Notes: a model not told the origin generated them from the sequence alone. 64,000 bases of DNA from Cryptomeria japonica (GCF_030272615.1 NC_081415.1:109572406-109636405), one strand, 5' to 3'. Counted from the first letter of the stretch, positions 11,354-23,136 are shown. Made by a program: numbers and translations.

Positions 11354-12048
11354 TGGAATGGATCTATAAAGATCCCATCACCACTGATATGCCGCAAGCT
11401 ACACTTCCCATGGATCAGTATGGCAAAGGCCTCCTCATTATGAAAATAATGGGTTATGATGGTCAGAGTGCTTTGGGACCTTGCAAACAAAGAACACATG
11501 AACCACTGCTACCGAAATTAAAGCCCAAAGATAATATAGGCCTAGGCTTTGAAAATGAGATCTTTTCTAAGCTCAGATTCAAAGGAAAACCCAGCAAACC
11601 ACTATATCAGCCTATGGCAAAGAAGACACCTTTCATTATCAAAGCAGCATCAAACACCATTGCAACTGCCCCACTGAGGCTCAAAATCCCAACACAACCA
11701 TCTACAACACCAATCATCCCACCAATCAAACCAGTAATCCCATCAGCAGCAGAAAAAATATCAATAGCACCATTAGCAACAGCAACTGTATCAGAACCCA
11801 TAGTAGTATCTACAACACTAGCAGTTCCAGTAGAAGTAGCTGAGTCAACATTACTGATACTCCCCATATCAAATTCATTGATCCCCATCATCCTTCCTGT
11901 AACACCGATCATTTCATCTACAAAGGTACATCAACCGATCACACCTACAGTATTTAACACAAAGGACATCCCAATATGGTATAGTAATCGGATCCTAGAA
12001 AGTGATTCAAAGACCGACTCACATGAATGGGAATTTGATTCCATCTAG
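11293..12048 (+). pseudogene. Gypsy F post-protease segment with G-patch-like motif
   Basis: The frame returns to that of gag. Around 11415-11560 it reads QYGKGLLIMKIMGYDGQ, then LGPCKQRTHEPL and IGLGFE, the pattern of a G-patch (a glycine-rich RNA-binding motif). Element G has the equivalent at about 29500-29640. The rest is a Thr/Pro/Ile-rich linker of low complexity (about 11690-11950) with no known fold, ending at a TAG. G-patch motifs after the protease are known in some retroviruses. The assignment here rests on the spacing of glycines only. Confidence 0.6.
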
Positions 12049-13713
12049 CTTAATACTTCAGATGAGGAAGACACATCACTACCTCCACCTCGCAAAGACA
12101 TCCCTATTTATGGAGAAGCACAAATAAAAACCTCTTGGGTTCCTGAGCTAGAAACTTCTTCTACAGATCCTATGTCACATCCTACGTCTGATTCTGATAG
12201 GGAGAGTACCATCAATGACCTTCACCATAACGTCTTAACCCTCACTGATACATCTAATGAACTTAACCTAATGGATGAAGTAATGCCCATTATTCATCCT
12301 GAACTCATCAAATGGAACCAACCTAATCCCCCATGTCTTGACCACTTCCAAAACGATGAGGCCATCATTGACTTTTTGGAATTAAGGGTTAACATACCAA
12401 GCAAAGATCACAAAGTTGGATTCGCCATTGAACTTAATAGCACAACATATTTTGGGGTGGATGCCAAACCTTTCAACTACAAAAATATAACAATAAAACA
12501 TGGATCTTCCAGTGAAAACCACACCGTGGCACTGTTTGATTCAACAAAAGTAAAAAGAAAGAGCGTATCCAATGGTGAAAACCTCTCTAAGGCACTTGAG
12601 GATGAAAGGTTTGACATCCTTCCCTGCAACACACAACAGGAACAATCAACGATTCTCATCGAGGAAACCAAAGAATACAACATGGGGACTCCTGAAACTC
12701 CTCACCACATACATTTGGCATCTCTTCTAACTCTAGAGGAACAACCTAAATTTGTAGAGTTCTTTCAAAAGCGTCAAATCAACTTTGCATGGTCATATGC
12801 AGACATGCCTAGGCTTGATCTTGATTTAGTCATGCATCACCTCACAGTAGCAAAAGGAGCCAAACCTATCAAGCAGAAGCTTCGTAAGATGCATCCTTAG
12901 ATTGCAGTACTAGTCAAAGCAGAACTCAAGAAACTTTTGGATGTTGGTTTCATTAGACCAATCGATTATGCAGATTGGATATCTAATATTGTGCATGTTG
13001 ACAAACCAAATGGGGGCATCCGTATCTGTACTAACTTCAGAGATCTAAATAAGGCATGTCCTAAGGATGATTTCCCCCTACCAAATATCGACATCATAGT
13101 GGACCTAACAGCAGGGCATGTCATGCTTTCACTCATGGATGGCTTTTTCGGATATAATCAGATAAAGATCGCACCAAAGGATCAACATAAGACAGCCTTC
13201 ACATGTCCATGGGGCACATACTTCTAGAATGTAATGCCTTTTGGTCTAAAGAATGCAGGAGCAACCTATCAACGAGCAATGACCACCATCTTCCATGACA
13301 TGATGCATACTATGATGGAAGATTATGTTGATGACTTACTAGCAAAATCACTCACCAGAGAAGGGAATCTCAACATATTAGATAAAATCTTTGATAGACT
13401 GGAACAATACCATGTTCGACTCAACCCAAAGAAATGTGTCTTTGGAGTAACCTCCGGGAAGCTTCTAGGATACATTGTCTCAAGCAAAGGTATTAAGGTC
13501 AACCCAGCAAAGGTAAAAGCAATCATGGACATACCACCTCCAAAGAACATCAGTCAGCTAAGGACATTACAAGGATGGCTACAATCCATCCACTGATTCG
13601 TTGCACAACTGGTAGATAAGTGTCACCCCTTTACACATCTGCTACACAAAAACATCCACTTTCAGTGGGATGCAAGATGCTAGCAAGCATTCCAGATTCT
13701 TACATATTATCTC
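12049..13713 (+). pseudogene. Gypsy F reverse transcriptase (broken)
   Basis: RT copies element RNA into DNA. After a linker (CLDHFQNDEAIIDFLELR; LTLEEQPKFVEFFQKRQ; FAWSYADMPRLD) the RT core follows: KQKLRKMHP, LLDVGFIRPIDYADWIS, GGIRICTNFRDLNKACPKDD, LPNID, SLMDGFFGYNQIKIAP, FTCPWGTYF, VMPFGLKNAGATYQRAM and the catalytic YVDD in EDYVDDLLAKS near 13330. The thumb and connection run to about 13690. In-frame stops are TAG at 12898, TAG at 13225, TGA at 13594 and TAG at 13681. Each falls where the family has Gln or Arg. The frame is otherwise continuous. Confidence 0.92.
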
Positions 13714-14589
13714 ATGAATACGCCATTGTTGATCCCACCAGATCCAAGTAGACCTTTGTTACTCTATATATCAGGAACAAGTACAGCATTAGGTGTACTA
13801 TTAGCACAACATAATGCAGAAGGGAAAGAGTGCACTGTTTACTACATCTCTCATACACTGGTTGGCTATGAACTCAATTACACATCTATTGAGAAAGCTT
13901 TCCTAGCAGTAATCCTGGTAGCCACTAAACTGAGGCACTATCTATTAACACACAAGGTACAACTCATTGCAAAGATTGATCCACTCAAGTATTTACTCAG
14001 CAAAGTAGCATTGACAGGCTGCTTGGCCAAATGGGTGATGATTCTAAGTGAATTTGACATTGAGTATTTAGACCGTAAAGCTATCAAAGGACAAGTCATT
14101 GCAAATCACCTGGCCGATGCACCCCTCATAGGTGATCACCCCCTCATTTCCAATTTTTCAGATGAAGAGATCTTCATGATCACAACAACACAACCATGGA
14201 AACTATACTTTGATGGTTCGTACACTAGGCATGGCTCGAGGGCAAGCATTCTATTTATCACACCTCAAGGTGACAGCATCCCAAAGTCTTACAGGCTCGC
14301 ATTTCCATGCACCAACAACATAGTAGAGTATGAGGCCTTAATCACAGGACTCGGGCTAGCCATACAATGGAAATTACAAGAACTACAAGTATATGGCGAC
14401 TCCCAACTAGTCATTCGACAAGAAACTAATGAATATCAGACCAAGGATGACAAAATCATGCCATACAAAAACATGGTGGACAAATTAAAGGTATCATTTA
14501 CTAATATCACCTTTGAACATATACCAAGAGATCAGAATCGAGTTGCTGACGCTATGGCTACCATCGCATCTCTCTTAGATCTTCCATAG
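13714..14589 (+). pseudogene. Gypsy F tandem RNase H domains
   Basis: Two RNase H domains occur in one 291-codon open stretch. The first is the usual gypsy type joined to RT: LLLYISGTSTALGVLL, CTVYYISHTLVGYELNYTS, EKAFLAVI, LRHYLLTHKVQL. The second starts near 14200 with WKLYFDGSYTRHGSRA and continues NNIVEYEALITGLGLAI, VYGDSQLVIRQ and HIPRDQNRVADAMAT, with acidic residues placed as in archaeal-type RNase H. This extra domain defines the Tat group and is thought to help remove RNA from RNA/DNA hybrids. It ends at a TAG (14587) where Gln is expected, so it was once continuous with integrase. Confidence 0.9.
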
Positions 14590-15948
14590 AATTCAACACG
14601 CTACGAGTTCTTGGTAGAACAACTTTGGATCCTCGCTTATGATATCCCCAAATTTGAGATGATATGTCACCTAATTGGTTCTGAATCCCCATGGTATGGT
14701 GAGTTTTACACCTATCTTCATGATCACACCCTTCCTCCTAACCAATCGAATAACCAATGTATAACCTTGATTCGCCAAACTGATCGATATACCATTATTG
14801 CCGAAACCCTATACCAACGCAGTCTTGATGGTACTCTCCTTCGATGTCTAGAACAAGATGAGATAAAAAAGGCCTTGGAAGAGGTACATGAAGGAATTTG
14901 TGGAACTCATGCAAGTGGTCTGTCACTAGCCAAGAAAATCCTGCGCACTAGATACTATTGGCCATCCATGGAAAAAGACTCCTACTACTTTGTCGGGAAG
15001 TGCAAAAAATGCCAAGTTCATGGAGACCTAATACATGCACCAGCACAGGAAATACAACCAATCACAACACCATGGCCTTTTTGTCAATGGGGTCTTGACC
15101 TTGTGGGTAAAATCCATCCATCTTCATCCAATGGCCATAAATTCATTATTACCGCCACTGAATATTTCACAAAGTGGATCGAAGTTGTTCCACTTACCCA
15201 AGTTACCAGCAAACAAATCGCCTCATTCATCCTCAATTACATCATCTACCGGTATGGTGTACCCATGTCCATCATCATAGATAATGGTCTCCCTTTCAAA
15301 AATTAGGATGTTTGTGAACTCTGTGAGAAATTTCACATCCAACACTGCTTTTCCACTCCCTATTACCCACAAGCCAATGGTCAGGTCGAAGCGTCAAACA
15401 AGAACATATTAACAATCCTAAAGAAGACAATCAATGATGTCGGTCGTGATTGGCATGTTCAATTGAATCCAGCACTATGGGCATATCGAACTAGCATTTG
15501 AACCCCTACAGGTGCAACTCCATACTCATTGGTCTATGGTGCAGAAGATATTTTACCTATTGAAGTTGAGATACCATCACTACAGGTTTCCTTACACAAT
15601 CTCATCGATGATGAAGCATACAGAGTATCCCGTCTTTAGGACTTAGAGCTACTTGATGAGAAGCGACAAGCTGCATACAATCACCTCAAAGCCTATCAGC
15701 AGTGCATGAGCAAAAGCTATAATCATCAAGTTAGACCTCGTACATTCGAGATAGGTGATCTTGTTCTTCGAGAAAATCCTCGTAACCAGCCCAACCGAGA
15801 ACATCAAGGAAAGTTTGAATCAAATTGGTTGGGTCCATATGTTTTCACTGTTGTATTTGGGCCTGGGGCATATCAGTTGGCTACTTCAGAAGGAGAACCG
15901 CTAGCAGATCCGATCAACAGCATGCACCTCAAATGGTTTTATACCTAA
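14590..15948 (+). pseudogene. Gypsy F integrase (broken)
   Basis: Integrase inserts the cDNA into chromosomes. The N-terminal zinc site is seen as VHEGICGTHASG with CKKCQVH. The catalytic DDE core follows: Asp in WGLDLVGKIHP, Asp in IIDNGLPFKN and Glu in ANGQVEASNKN. The C-terminal GPY/F-type region reads GKFESNWLGPYVF and ends at 15948 with MHLKWFYT. Stops at 15304 (TAG), 15499 (TGA) and 15640 (TAG) all fall where Gln or Arg is expected. The final stop at 15946-15948 looks natural. Confidence 0.9.
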
Positions 15949-18540
15949 AATATGTACAGAGCATCAGGCTCCCATATATGCTGGCAAAAATACCAAAAAC
16001 ATCTAGATAAAATGACTTGAAGAAAATACAAAAACACCAAAAAGAGTAAAGAAAAATCATGCATCCAAATGGTGAACAACCACTCTGGTGGCAACTTGGG
16101 TAAGTGCGATGGTGAAAACCTGGCAAACAGGTGCCACTCGTAAAGGCTATCGCTCCATTGTCTTTTAGACTTGTTGTGATCACATTCACTGCATCCATAT
16201 CCATCCATCCACACCATGGCTTGTTATTAATCTGCAATCAAGAAATTACTTCATGCGTCTTGCATCTCGCTTTTTCATAGTCATATCTAAACTGGGGGAA
16301 ATGCCCCTAACCTATTGATGGAAGTGGATTATACATTATTCTTATGATTCATTGGGCTCAACATTCAAAACTATCTCACAAAATTCAAAAACATTCAAAA
16401 CAACCATCAAAATCCAAAAACATTCAAAACAATCACAAAATCCAAAAACATGATAAAACATCAAAAAAACACACAAAAACATGGCCACACATTGTACATA
16501 CTCATCCAAGCAGATACCAAACAAGCATTGAACAATTCTTGCATGATGATCACTTCTTAACATCGACCAAACAATCAACATCAACACTCAAAAATTGGCT
16601 TCAACAAGGATGCATCCTTCCTTACCAAAACAAAGACAAAATGACGTTTTATTTGACAAGAAAATTGTGTTAAGCTATCAAATACTTGGTTGATTTGTGA
16701 AGTAATTCATTTGTTTATATGTATTAGGTTCCTACAGCATTGTTTGTGTGTCTTCCGCAGATTGTTCCAATGAAGTTCTGGGGCATGTACTAATGGTGTC
16801 TACGTGGGAAGTTCACTAAGCTACATGATCTTATGCAAAATGCAGTCATAGATCACTATGGCTTGCTGACTACAGTGTATACCTCGACCATATGAGCATG
16901 AACCATTACCAAGGATCCATATTCTTTATTCTTTATGTACATACTGTTTGCTTACTGAACAATTCTCTTTCTTTAGTTCCTCCTACCTCCTCCAATTGGA
17001 TAAAGCTTTTATCTCTTATTACAGTATGCACTTGTCTCAGGATATGATCAATTCAAGAATAAGGAGGATGATCCAAGTCATGCATGATAGGAGCATACTC
17101 CTTGTCTGTTCTGCAAGCAATACTCGGGTCAACTTGATCCATTATATCAAGTTGCTTGTATTAACTTGCTATATCAATTCCATGTAAGAAATACTCTTGT
17201 CATCTTGAATCATTATGTCAAGATGCTTGCATTTTCTTACAACATTTTAAATCTCAATGATGAAAATAGAGCACTATGGATTGTCATTTCACCTCATATG
17301 TTTATATATTGCCTTTCATTGCATATCACCCATCCATTCACTCATTCATATGTATGATTTGTATGCAAATATAAACAAGGTTAATATGAACAGTTATGTA
17401 AGAATTGAGCTAGTCTTGGATACAATCGCGACCGAGTACTCTGATACATCATCAATGCATCATGCAAAGTCTCAAAACCCTTGCATTCATCATGGTCATA
17501 TCATCCTTACATTTAGTTGCATTTTGCATCCAGTACATTCATGTCATTTTTTTAATTAAATTGCATATAGTTCATTTAATTTATTGACATTAATCATTTG
17601 CATCATTGCATAATCATGATGATTAGATTCATATGATCAAATTATCCTTGATTGTATTAACCATTTACTATGCATTCATCTAGTGTAAATTATCAATTAT
17701 CATTTTATCATCCCTTGTCATCCTTTCTCATTTATCATTGCACCCATTCATTTATCTATTCATTAGTTAAAAGGTGCATTCATTCATCCATTATTAAGTG
17801 TCTTATTATGCTCATTTTAGGATTCATTTACATTGCATTCATTATCCTTTTTCAATTGCATTAAGGTGCAGTTATTAAACCATAAGTTACATTATCATCA
17901 CATTATCATTTTTACTTAATCATATTTAGGCATTTAAAATCATAAAACCATTTGTCTCCAAACATTGGTTCATACCATTTTATATATCTATTATACATAT
18001 GCATTCATTTAGACATCATCATATAAACATTTGTACTTTACATTTTGTTTATCCATATTACATTCATCTAAAAACATCTAGATGCATATCCATACATAAA
18101 CCATTCATTCTTTGCATTAACATCATTGCATATCATTATCTCATCATTATATCAAACATGAAGCACAAAAAAATCCTGTTCCTAAATCATCATAAGCGTA
18201 CATCATCATCATGGCATTACATACATAAAGCATTACATCAAACAAAATAGGCACACATGTATAAACCTCCATTCATATGTCAGTATCCAACATCATAACT
18301 CATCATAAAACATGCATATAGGAATCATCTCATAAATGCATACATATACATGTATCCATCTAAGCAATAAACTCATAAAAACACCATCCTGCATAGCATC
18401 CATACATCACAATATGCATATGATCAAAAAATGGGATCTCCTCATATATATCATCTCATGTATCAGAGTACAATGAAGTCTACAAAATCAGCTACCAAGA
18501 GCCATCCAAGACATAGTCCAAAATAACAAATACAAATATA
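15949..18540 (+). other. Post-pol region of gypsy F (no gene)
   Basis: No supportable gene on either strand. 'aaactgggggaaatg' near 16287 is purine-rich and could be an internal polypurine tract. Low-complexity repeats lie at 16370-16480. From about 17500 to 18480 the + strand is poor in G and dominated by cattcat, catcat and atcatt words. Small ORFs here are low-complexity. Confidence 0.6.
16370..16480 (+). repeat. Short degenerate tandem repeat (about 30-bp period)
   Basis: Units of the form 'aatccaaaaacattcaaaac' repeat about three to four times. They lie inside a spurious open frame rich in Lys, Gln and Ser. Confidence 0.65.
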
Positions 18541-18544
18541 TATA

Positions 18545-20600
18545 TGCAAAATACTCTCTCAGATGCCACTCTGCCCAAATGCTACACCACCATCACCACC
18601 TGCTCCCCCACTAGTCCCCACACCATCTGATCTATCTCTCTGTGGAGGCCCCATAAAACCCCCACTAGCTTCTGCACCCCTTGACCTATCTCTCCGTAGA
18701 GGACCCATCACATCCCCACTGCTCTACATCCTCTGGGATCACTCTGATCTGGCCTGTCGCATCTATGAATAACTCAGTGCTCATTGACTAGATGGTACCA
18801 CCTGCTCATATAGGCCCCGCCAATAATCAACTTCTCCACCTGCTCTCTGTACCTCCCTCGCCAATGCCTCTACAGATGGCCCCTGTCCCTGTACTCCCTC
18901 CAAAACCCTCACTCTCTCCTACAACTGGACCACCCTGTCAACAGCCTGATCTCTCTCTCGTAGCACTATAGTCAGCTCTGACTCTTGTGCAAATAGCTGC
19001 ACATCTCTCGCTGCAACCTCTACCTCCAAATCCTCTAGTCGTGTCTCAACTGCTGTCAGTCAAGTATGCAAATGTGCTAGCATATGCTCCCAAGGATCAC
19101 CACCCCATGTCGCTCCCTCCCCTGTCTCCATAGGTGCCTCTCCAGTAGCTCCCTCCCCTCTATCCATCGGGATCTCCCTCTCCATACCGTGGCCACCTAA
19201 TCTGACTCCTCCCAGCACCAACGGCCCTTGTGATATTCGCAGTGGCAATCCGCCTCTCCCTCTTTGCTGGACTCGACCACCTAAGCCACCTAAACCACCA
19301 CCTCCACCATCTCCTCCTCCTCCTCCCCCACCTCCACTATCTCCTCCTCCACCCCCACCATCTCCTCTCCCTCCTCCACCTGCAATCGGTCCTCGACCTT
19401 CTCCCCTCCTCCATCTCTGTCCCCTCTCATCCTCAAACGCAGGAACCAGCTCTATTGGATCAGATATCTGTAGAATCGGATGAGCTGCCATATACTGTGT
19501 ATACTCATTTGATACCCCAACATCCATCACCCTCGGCCATATATCCTATGGCCTCGCCTAAAGCGTCCAGAACTCCGCCAATGCCTGATCATATGGAAGT
19601 ACTAGCCCCCATGCATACCTCTCTCAGACCACTCTCGCATACTCTCTTGATCCTCTCGGCAATCCCTGCTGCCGTCCAAACTGTCTCAGAACCTTGCCCG
19701 ACACCTGTCTCTCTACATGATAAGATGTCCTCCCAATGAGGAATATGGTCACAAAAACATACGGTAGTGCCTCTACATCATTATCCCATGGCTCACACTC
19801 CAGATAAGGTCTCCACATCACGGCATCCAGATCATCCAATGTCCGCCACCACCACTCTAACTTCCCTAGGTGGGGCTGACTCATCATATCATTGTACATA
19901 AACATATAGGGTTGGTCGACTGCTCGAAATCTCAAACTCATTGGTCGAGTCACTGGTAAGTTCTCCCATGCCCAAATGTGTAGTAGCGTCACTCCCACTG
20001 CTAATGAGCCCCTCCCGCGGTATACGACCTCATGCAACTCTTGATATAAGTGCGCTAGCATGCACGGTCCCTAGGCAAATCGGGTCCCCTCTATAATCAT
20101 CATCTCGATCACCTCACCCCAACCAATGGCCAGACCTTGTGATCGCCTATCTAGGCACAGTAGTCCTCCCACAATACCTGACAAAACTATTGGTAGCGGC
20201 TCGTACCAATGTTAAGATGTCCTCCCAAGCAATAGAGCCATCATCAATAAACACGTCCTCATCAAAGACTCGCTAAACTACTACAGTCCCCCATGATCTG
20301 TCATAGGTGACTAGCTCACCCCGAATGGGAATATGAAGGATACGCCACAAATCCTCCAAAGTCACTATCATCTCCCCCTATGCAAGGTGAAATGTGCATG
20401 TCTCACTGTACTAGTGCTCTGCTAAAGATGTAATCAACCCGTGATTCATCTGAATCACGAGCATATGCATCACATCATACAGCCCAATCACTGCAATACA
20501 ATCAGTCTCGACCTTTGTCAGCCAATCCCGCAACCCCTATGTCGTTGGATGTCTCTCACGTAACTGTAACACGCGTAGATCCTCCTGCATACGGGCATCA
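18545..20600 (-). pseudogene. Antisense plant mobile domain (PMD) ORF of gypsy F (broken)
   Basis: Read on the minus strand this is a protein of the plant-mobile-domain family (PF10536-type), found in MAIN/MAIL proteins and carried by various plant transposons. The N-terminal part has MIVTLEDLWRILHIPIRGE (ATG at 20371), the hallmark of the domain. The middle (20061-19624) has IWAWENLPVTRPMS, DDLDAVMWRPY and GKVLRQFGRQQGLPRG. A Gly-rich low-complexity tract follows (about 19430-19270). The C-terminal part (19050-18780) is a likely coiled coil (TRLEDLEVEVAARDVQL). The 20061 and 19530 segments share a frame; the 20371 segment needs one frameshift. Several stops are TAG or TGA at likely Gln or Arg codons. 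The function in the element is unknown; extra antisense ORFs are known in Tat-like elements. Confidence 0.8.
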
Positions 20601-20864
20601 ATCAATCATCATCAGTTGTTTTGTTTTCAAACTTTTTAAAGTTTAAACCTAGACTATCAACAGATACTTTGATCAAGTATCTTCGAGTCTTAATAGGTAA
20701 GCAATCATGGCACACCTAGACTTCAACAAGCATTTATCCTAATGACCTAAGTCTCATCGGGGCTGCTATGGCTCAAAACAACTCCCACTTCACATCGCCA
20801 TCTATCCATCATTGACATCGGAAAATTTTTGTTCACACACACTGGGGCATCTATCATCCTCAAA

Positions 20865-21134
20865 CAATAGTGCTACTTCTTGACAATAGCGCTAAACCCT
20901 TAACCAAAGCGCTTAATCAGCTATGCAAAAGCACTAAAACTACAAACGCGCTACAACAACTATGCAATAGCGCTGCTTAAAGAAAAAGCGCTCAATCGAC
21001 CCCTCAATAACGCTCAAAAAAACAAAAGCTCCTAAACATACCTACAATAGTGCTAGTATTTTCAACAGTGCCGAAACAACAGCACAATAGCGCCATTGCA
21101 GCACAAAAGCACTAGTTAATTGGACAAAAGTGCC
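20865..21134 (-). repeat. Inverted 20-bp-period array upstream of the antisense ORF
   Basis: CAATAGCGCT/CAAAAGCGCT and variants start near 20865, 20884, 20904, 20926, 20943, 20965, 20983, 21005, 21023, 21045, 21063, 21085, 21104 and 21125. That is fourteen copies about 20 bp apart, with the A-rich and AT forms roughly alternating. On the minus strand these read AGCGCTATTG and AGCGCTTTTG, the same motif as the 5' leader array. They lie just upstream of the antisense PMD ORF. Confidence 0.85.
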
Positions 21135-21718
21135 AAAACATAGTTTCAGTGCTATTGTCCTAAGTCAACTTGGACTCAGCAAAAAACATATCAAAAATGC
21201 ATGAAATCCAAAATTTTAAATTTGTGTACCGCTGGTCTGTAGTCATCTGGCCGCTGGAATTGACGGACTTGCTCAAAATGGTGCTCTACAATAGGTACCG
21301 GCATCCTGACTGCTGCTCGCTCCTCTCAAACGTCACTATTAGAGCTCTAGTTTCACACTGGTCGCGGTAACAAATGATCCTATTTTCACCTCTTTCTCCC
21401 CATTTAAACCATTCGCAGTCACCGTAACTTTCCCCCGCTCACTGTCGTGGTCCCCGTACACTTCTCAAGCCTCCCATTTCTCCATTTTAACTCCAATTTC
21501 TTCTATTTTTCACCTGCATTGCTAACTTCTTCTCTTCTACCACCCTGCCAATTTTCATTCTTTTTCGAGAGATTGCCCAATTTTTCAAAAAAATTCAGCC
21601 CATCTCTCGATAGGGCATACCACCCACTAAATTAACATTTATGGGGCATATTTCTTCACACCTATTTTTCTTTCATTGAAACGATGCGATAAACCACACC
21701 GTCTCAAAGAGGGGCAAA
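21135..21718 (+). other. End of gypsy F internal region with polypurine tract
   Basis: No gene. 'aaagaggggcaaa' at 21706-21718 abuts the 3' LTR and is the polypurine tract that primes plus-strand synthesis. Pyrimidine-rich text at 21420-21600 could be a promoter or 5' leader for the antisense ORF, but nothing specific is visible. Confidence 0.7.
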
Positions 21719-23131
21719 TGTAGTCACATAAATTTGTCCATTCTAATTAAATGAATATTTGCTATTTATTTAATTAAAAATCCACTAGCCATCAGTTAAT
21801 TAAATTAATATTTAATTAATTCATCTTCAAACATTCTCCTATTAATTAAATAAATTATTCAATTTATTTTAATTAATTCATTAAACCAAATTCAAAATCA
21901 ATTAAATGAATAAATCATATTTATTTCATTTTAAATCCCCTATTCCTCTTTTAAATAAATTAAATCAAACATTTATTTAAATCATTTATCCCCCCCACTT
22001 GCATTTTCCTACAAATGCAACTTGCACACATTTATTGAGATAAATTAATTTATTTTAATTAAAAATCCTATTTTCCCTCACCCACCAAACCCACTTGCAA
22101 ATCTAATCCCCTTCTAGATTCTTCTAACCCCTTCCTAATTAACCTAATCCATCCCCTAATTATTGTCACATTTCTAAGCAACATGGAGTCACTTCTCAAA
22201 GACTTCAAAGTCTTTGAAAAGTATTTAATGTTTTGTGTGTTCAACAATTTAACCTCCAAAGTCTTCCAAAACCACTAATGGCTCTTACATGACCATTAAT
22301 GGCTCTTACATAACCATTTATGGTTATTTCAACTTGCACTCATGTGTCTCTTCAAGCATTTATTGCTTTGACCATGTTTGTCCCTTTTGCCTTTGCACAA
22401 GAGTTTATCCATTGGATAAAAGCTTTATTCTTTGAATAAAGAATTTATCCATTCAACTAACCTTGACCTTAACTCTCAAGGTCATGTCAAGCATTTAATG
22501 CTTATTCCCTCTCCTCTCAACCTATCTCACATTAACACTTGTCATCCTGGGATTGAGTTGAAAGCCCTCACATGGATCTCAAATCATTCAATCCTGACCC
22601 TTGTTGAGATTACTCAATCTCAACCATCCATTGCTCCATTTTTCTTATAAATAGAGCCTATTTCTTCATAATCCAGATCCTGCAAACTTGTGTGCATTTA
22701 AGCTATAGTGAATTCTAGATAGCATTTAGCATAAACTACTAATATCTTGTCATTTTGGTTAAAATAATTCATTTTAGTATCAATAGCATAGTATTAGCTT
22801 TTTATTCACATTTAGAGCAAATACTTCAATCTCAAACCTCCATAAGCATCCATAGTGCAAAAAGTTGCTGAGAGCTACACTAGTTTGGAACTTGGAGAGG
22901 AGAGGAACAAAGGAGAAGGAGCCAAGAGTATGGTAGAAGGAATTTGGAGATGTCTTCTTGCATTTACATTCGTAATTAAATCATTTACTTTGTTCTTGGT
23001 GTCTCTTTTGATATGTCTGCTTAGGTTGATCTTTGGTTGAATAACACTAACCTTAATACTTGTTTCTTGTTGTTTGTGTGTTATACTACCACAAGTTTTG
23101 ATCTAACACTTTCCCTTTTTGTAGAGCATCA
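21719..23131 (+). repeat. 3' LTR of gypsy F
   Basis: 1413 bp, the same termini as the 5' LTR and very similar throughout. The TATA-like 'cttataaatag' is near 22644. It is followed by TSD ggata and then by the continuation of copia A RT. Confidence 0.93.
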
Positions 23132-23136
23132 GGATA

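Larger units (their letters stand above)
5399..23131 (+). mobile_element. Gypsy element F (Tat-like, dual RNase H, antisense ORF)
   Basis: LTRs are 5399-6806 and 21719-23131, with perfect TSD ggata at 5394-5398 and 23132-23136. In order it holds a primer site, a 20-bp-period array, a long leader, gag, protease, G-patch-like motif, RT, RNase H, a second (archaeal-type) RNase H, integrase, about 2.6 kb without genes, an antisense plant-mobile-domain ORF, an inverted 20-bp-period array and a polypurine tract. Dual RNase H with an extra antisense ORF is the known layout of the Tat/Ogre/Retand group. All protein domains are present, but more than ten stops and at least two frameshifts break gag-pol. 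Confidence 0.92.

Noticed and set aside
11607-11912. Minus-strand ORF of 101 codons (Gly/Ile/Ala-rich)
   Set aside because: Antisense shadow of the Thr/Pro/Ile-rich linker of gypsy F pol.
16344-16673. 109-codon plus ORF with repeated Lys/Gln/Ser
   Set aside because: Produced by a short tandem repeat in the region without genes.
19230-19739. 169-codon plus-strand ORF rich in Leu, His and Pro
   Set aside because: It is the opposite strand of the Gly-rich tract and PMD part of the antisense ORF; only the minus-strand reading has family motifs.
20865-21134. Regularly spaced repeats that could suggest a CRISPR array
   Set aside because: The repeated core is only about 10 bp and degenerate, the step is 20 bp, and the context is a plant retrotransposon. 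It is not CRISPR.
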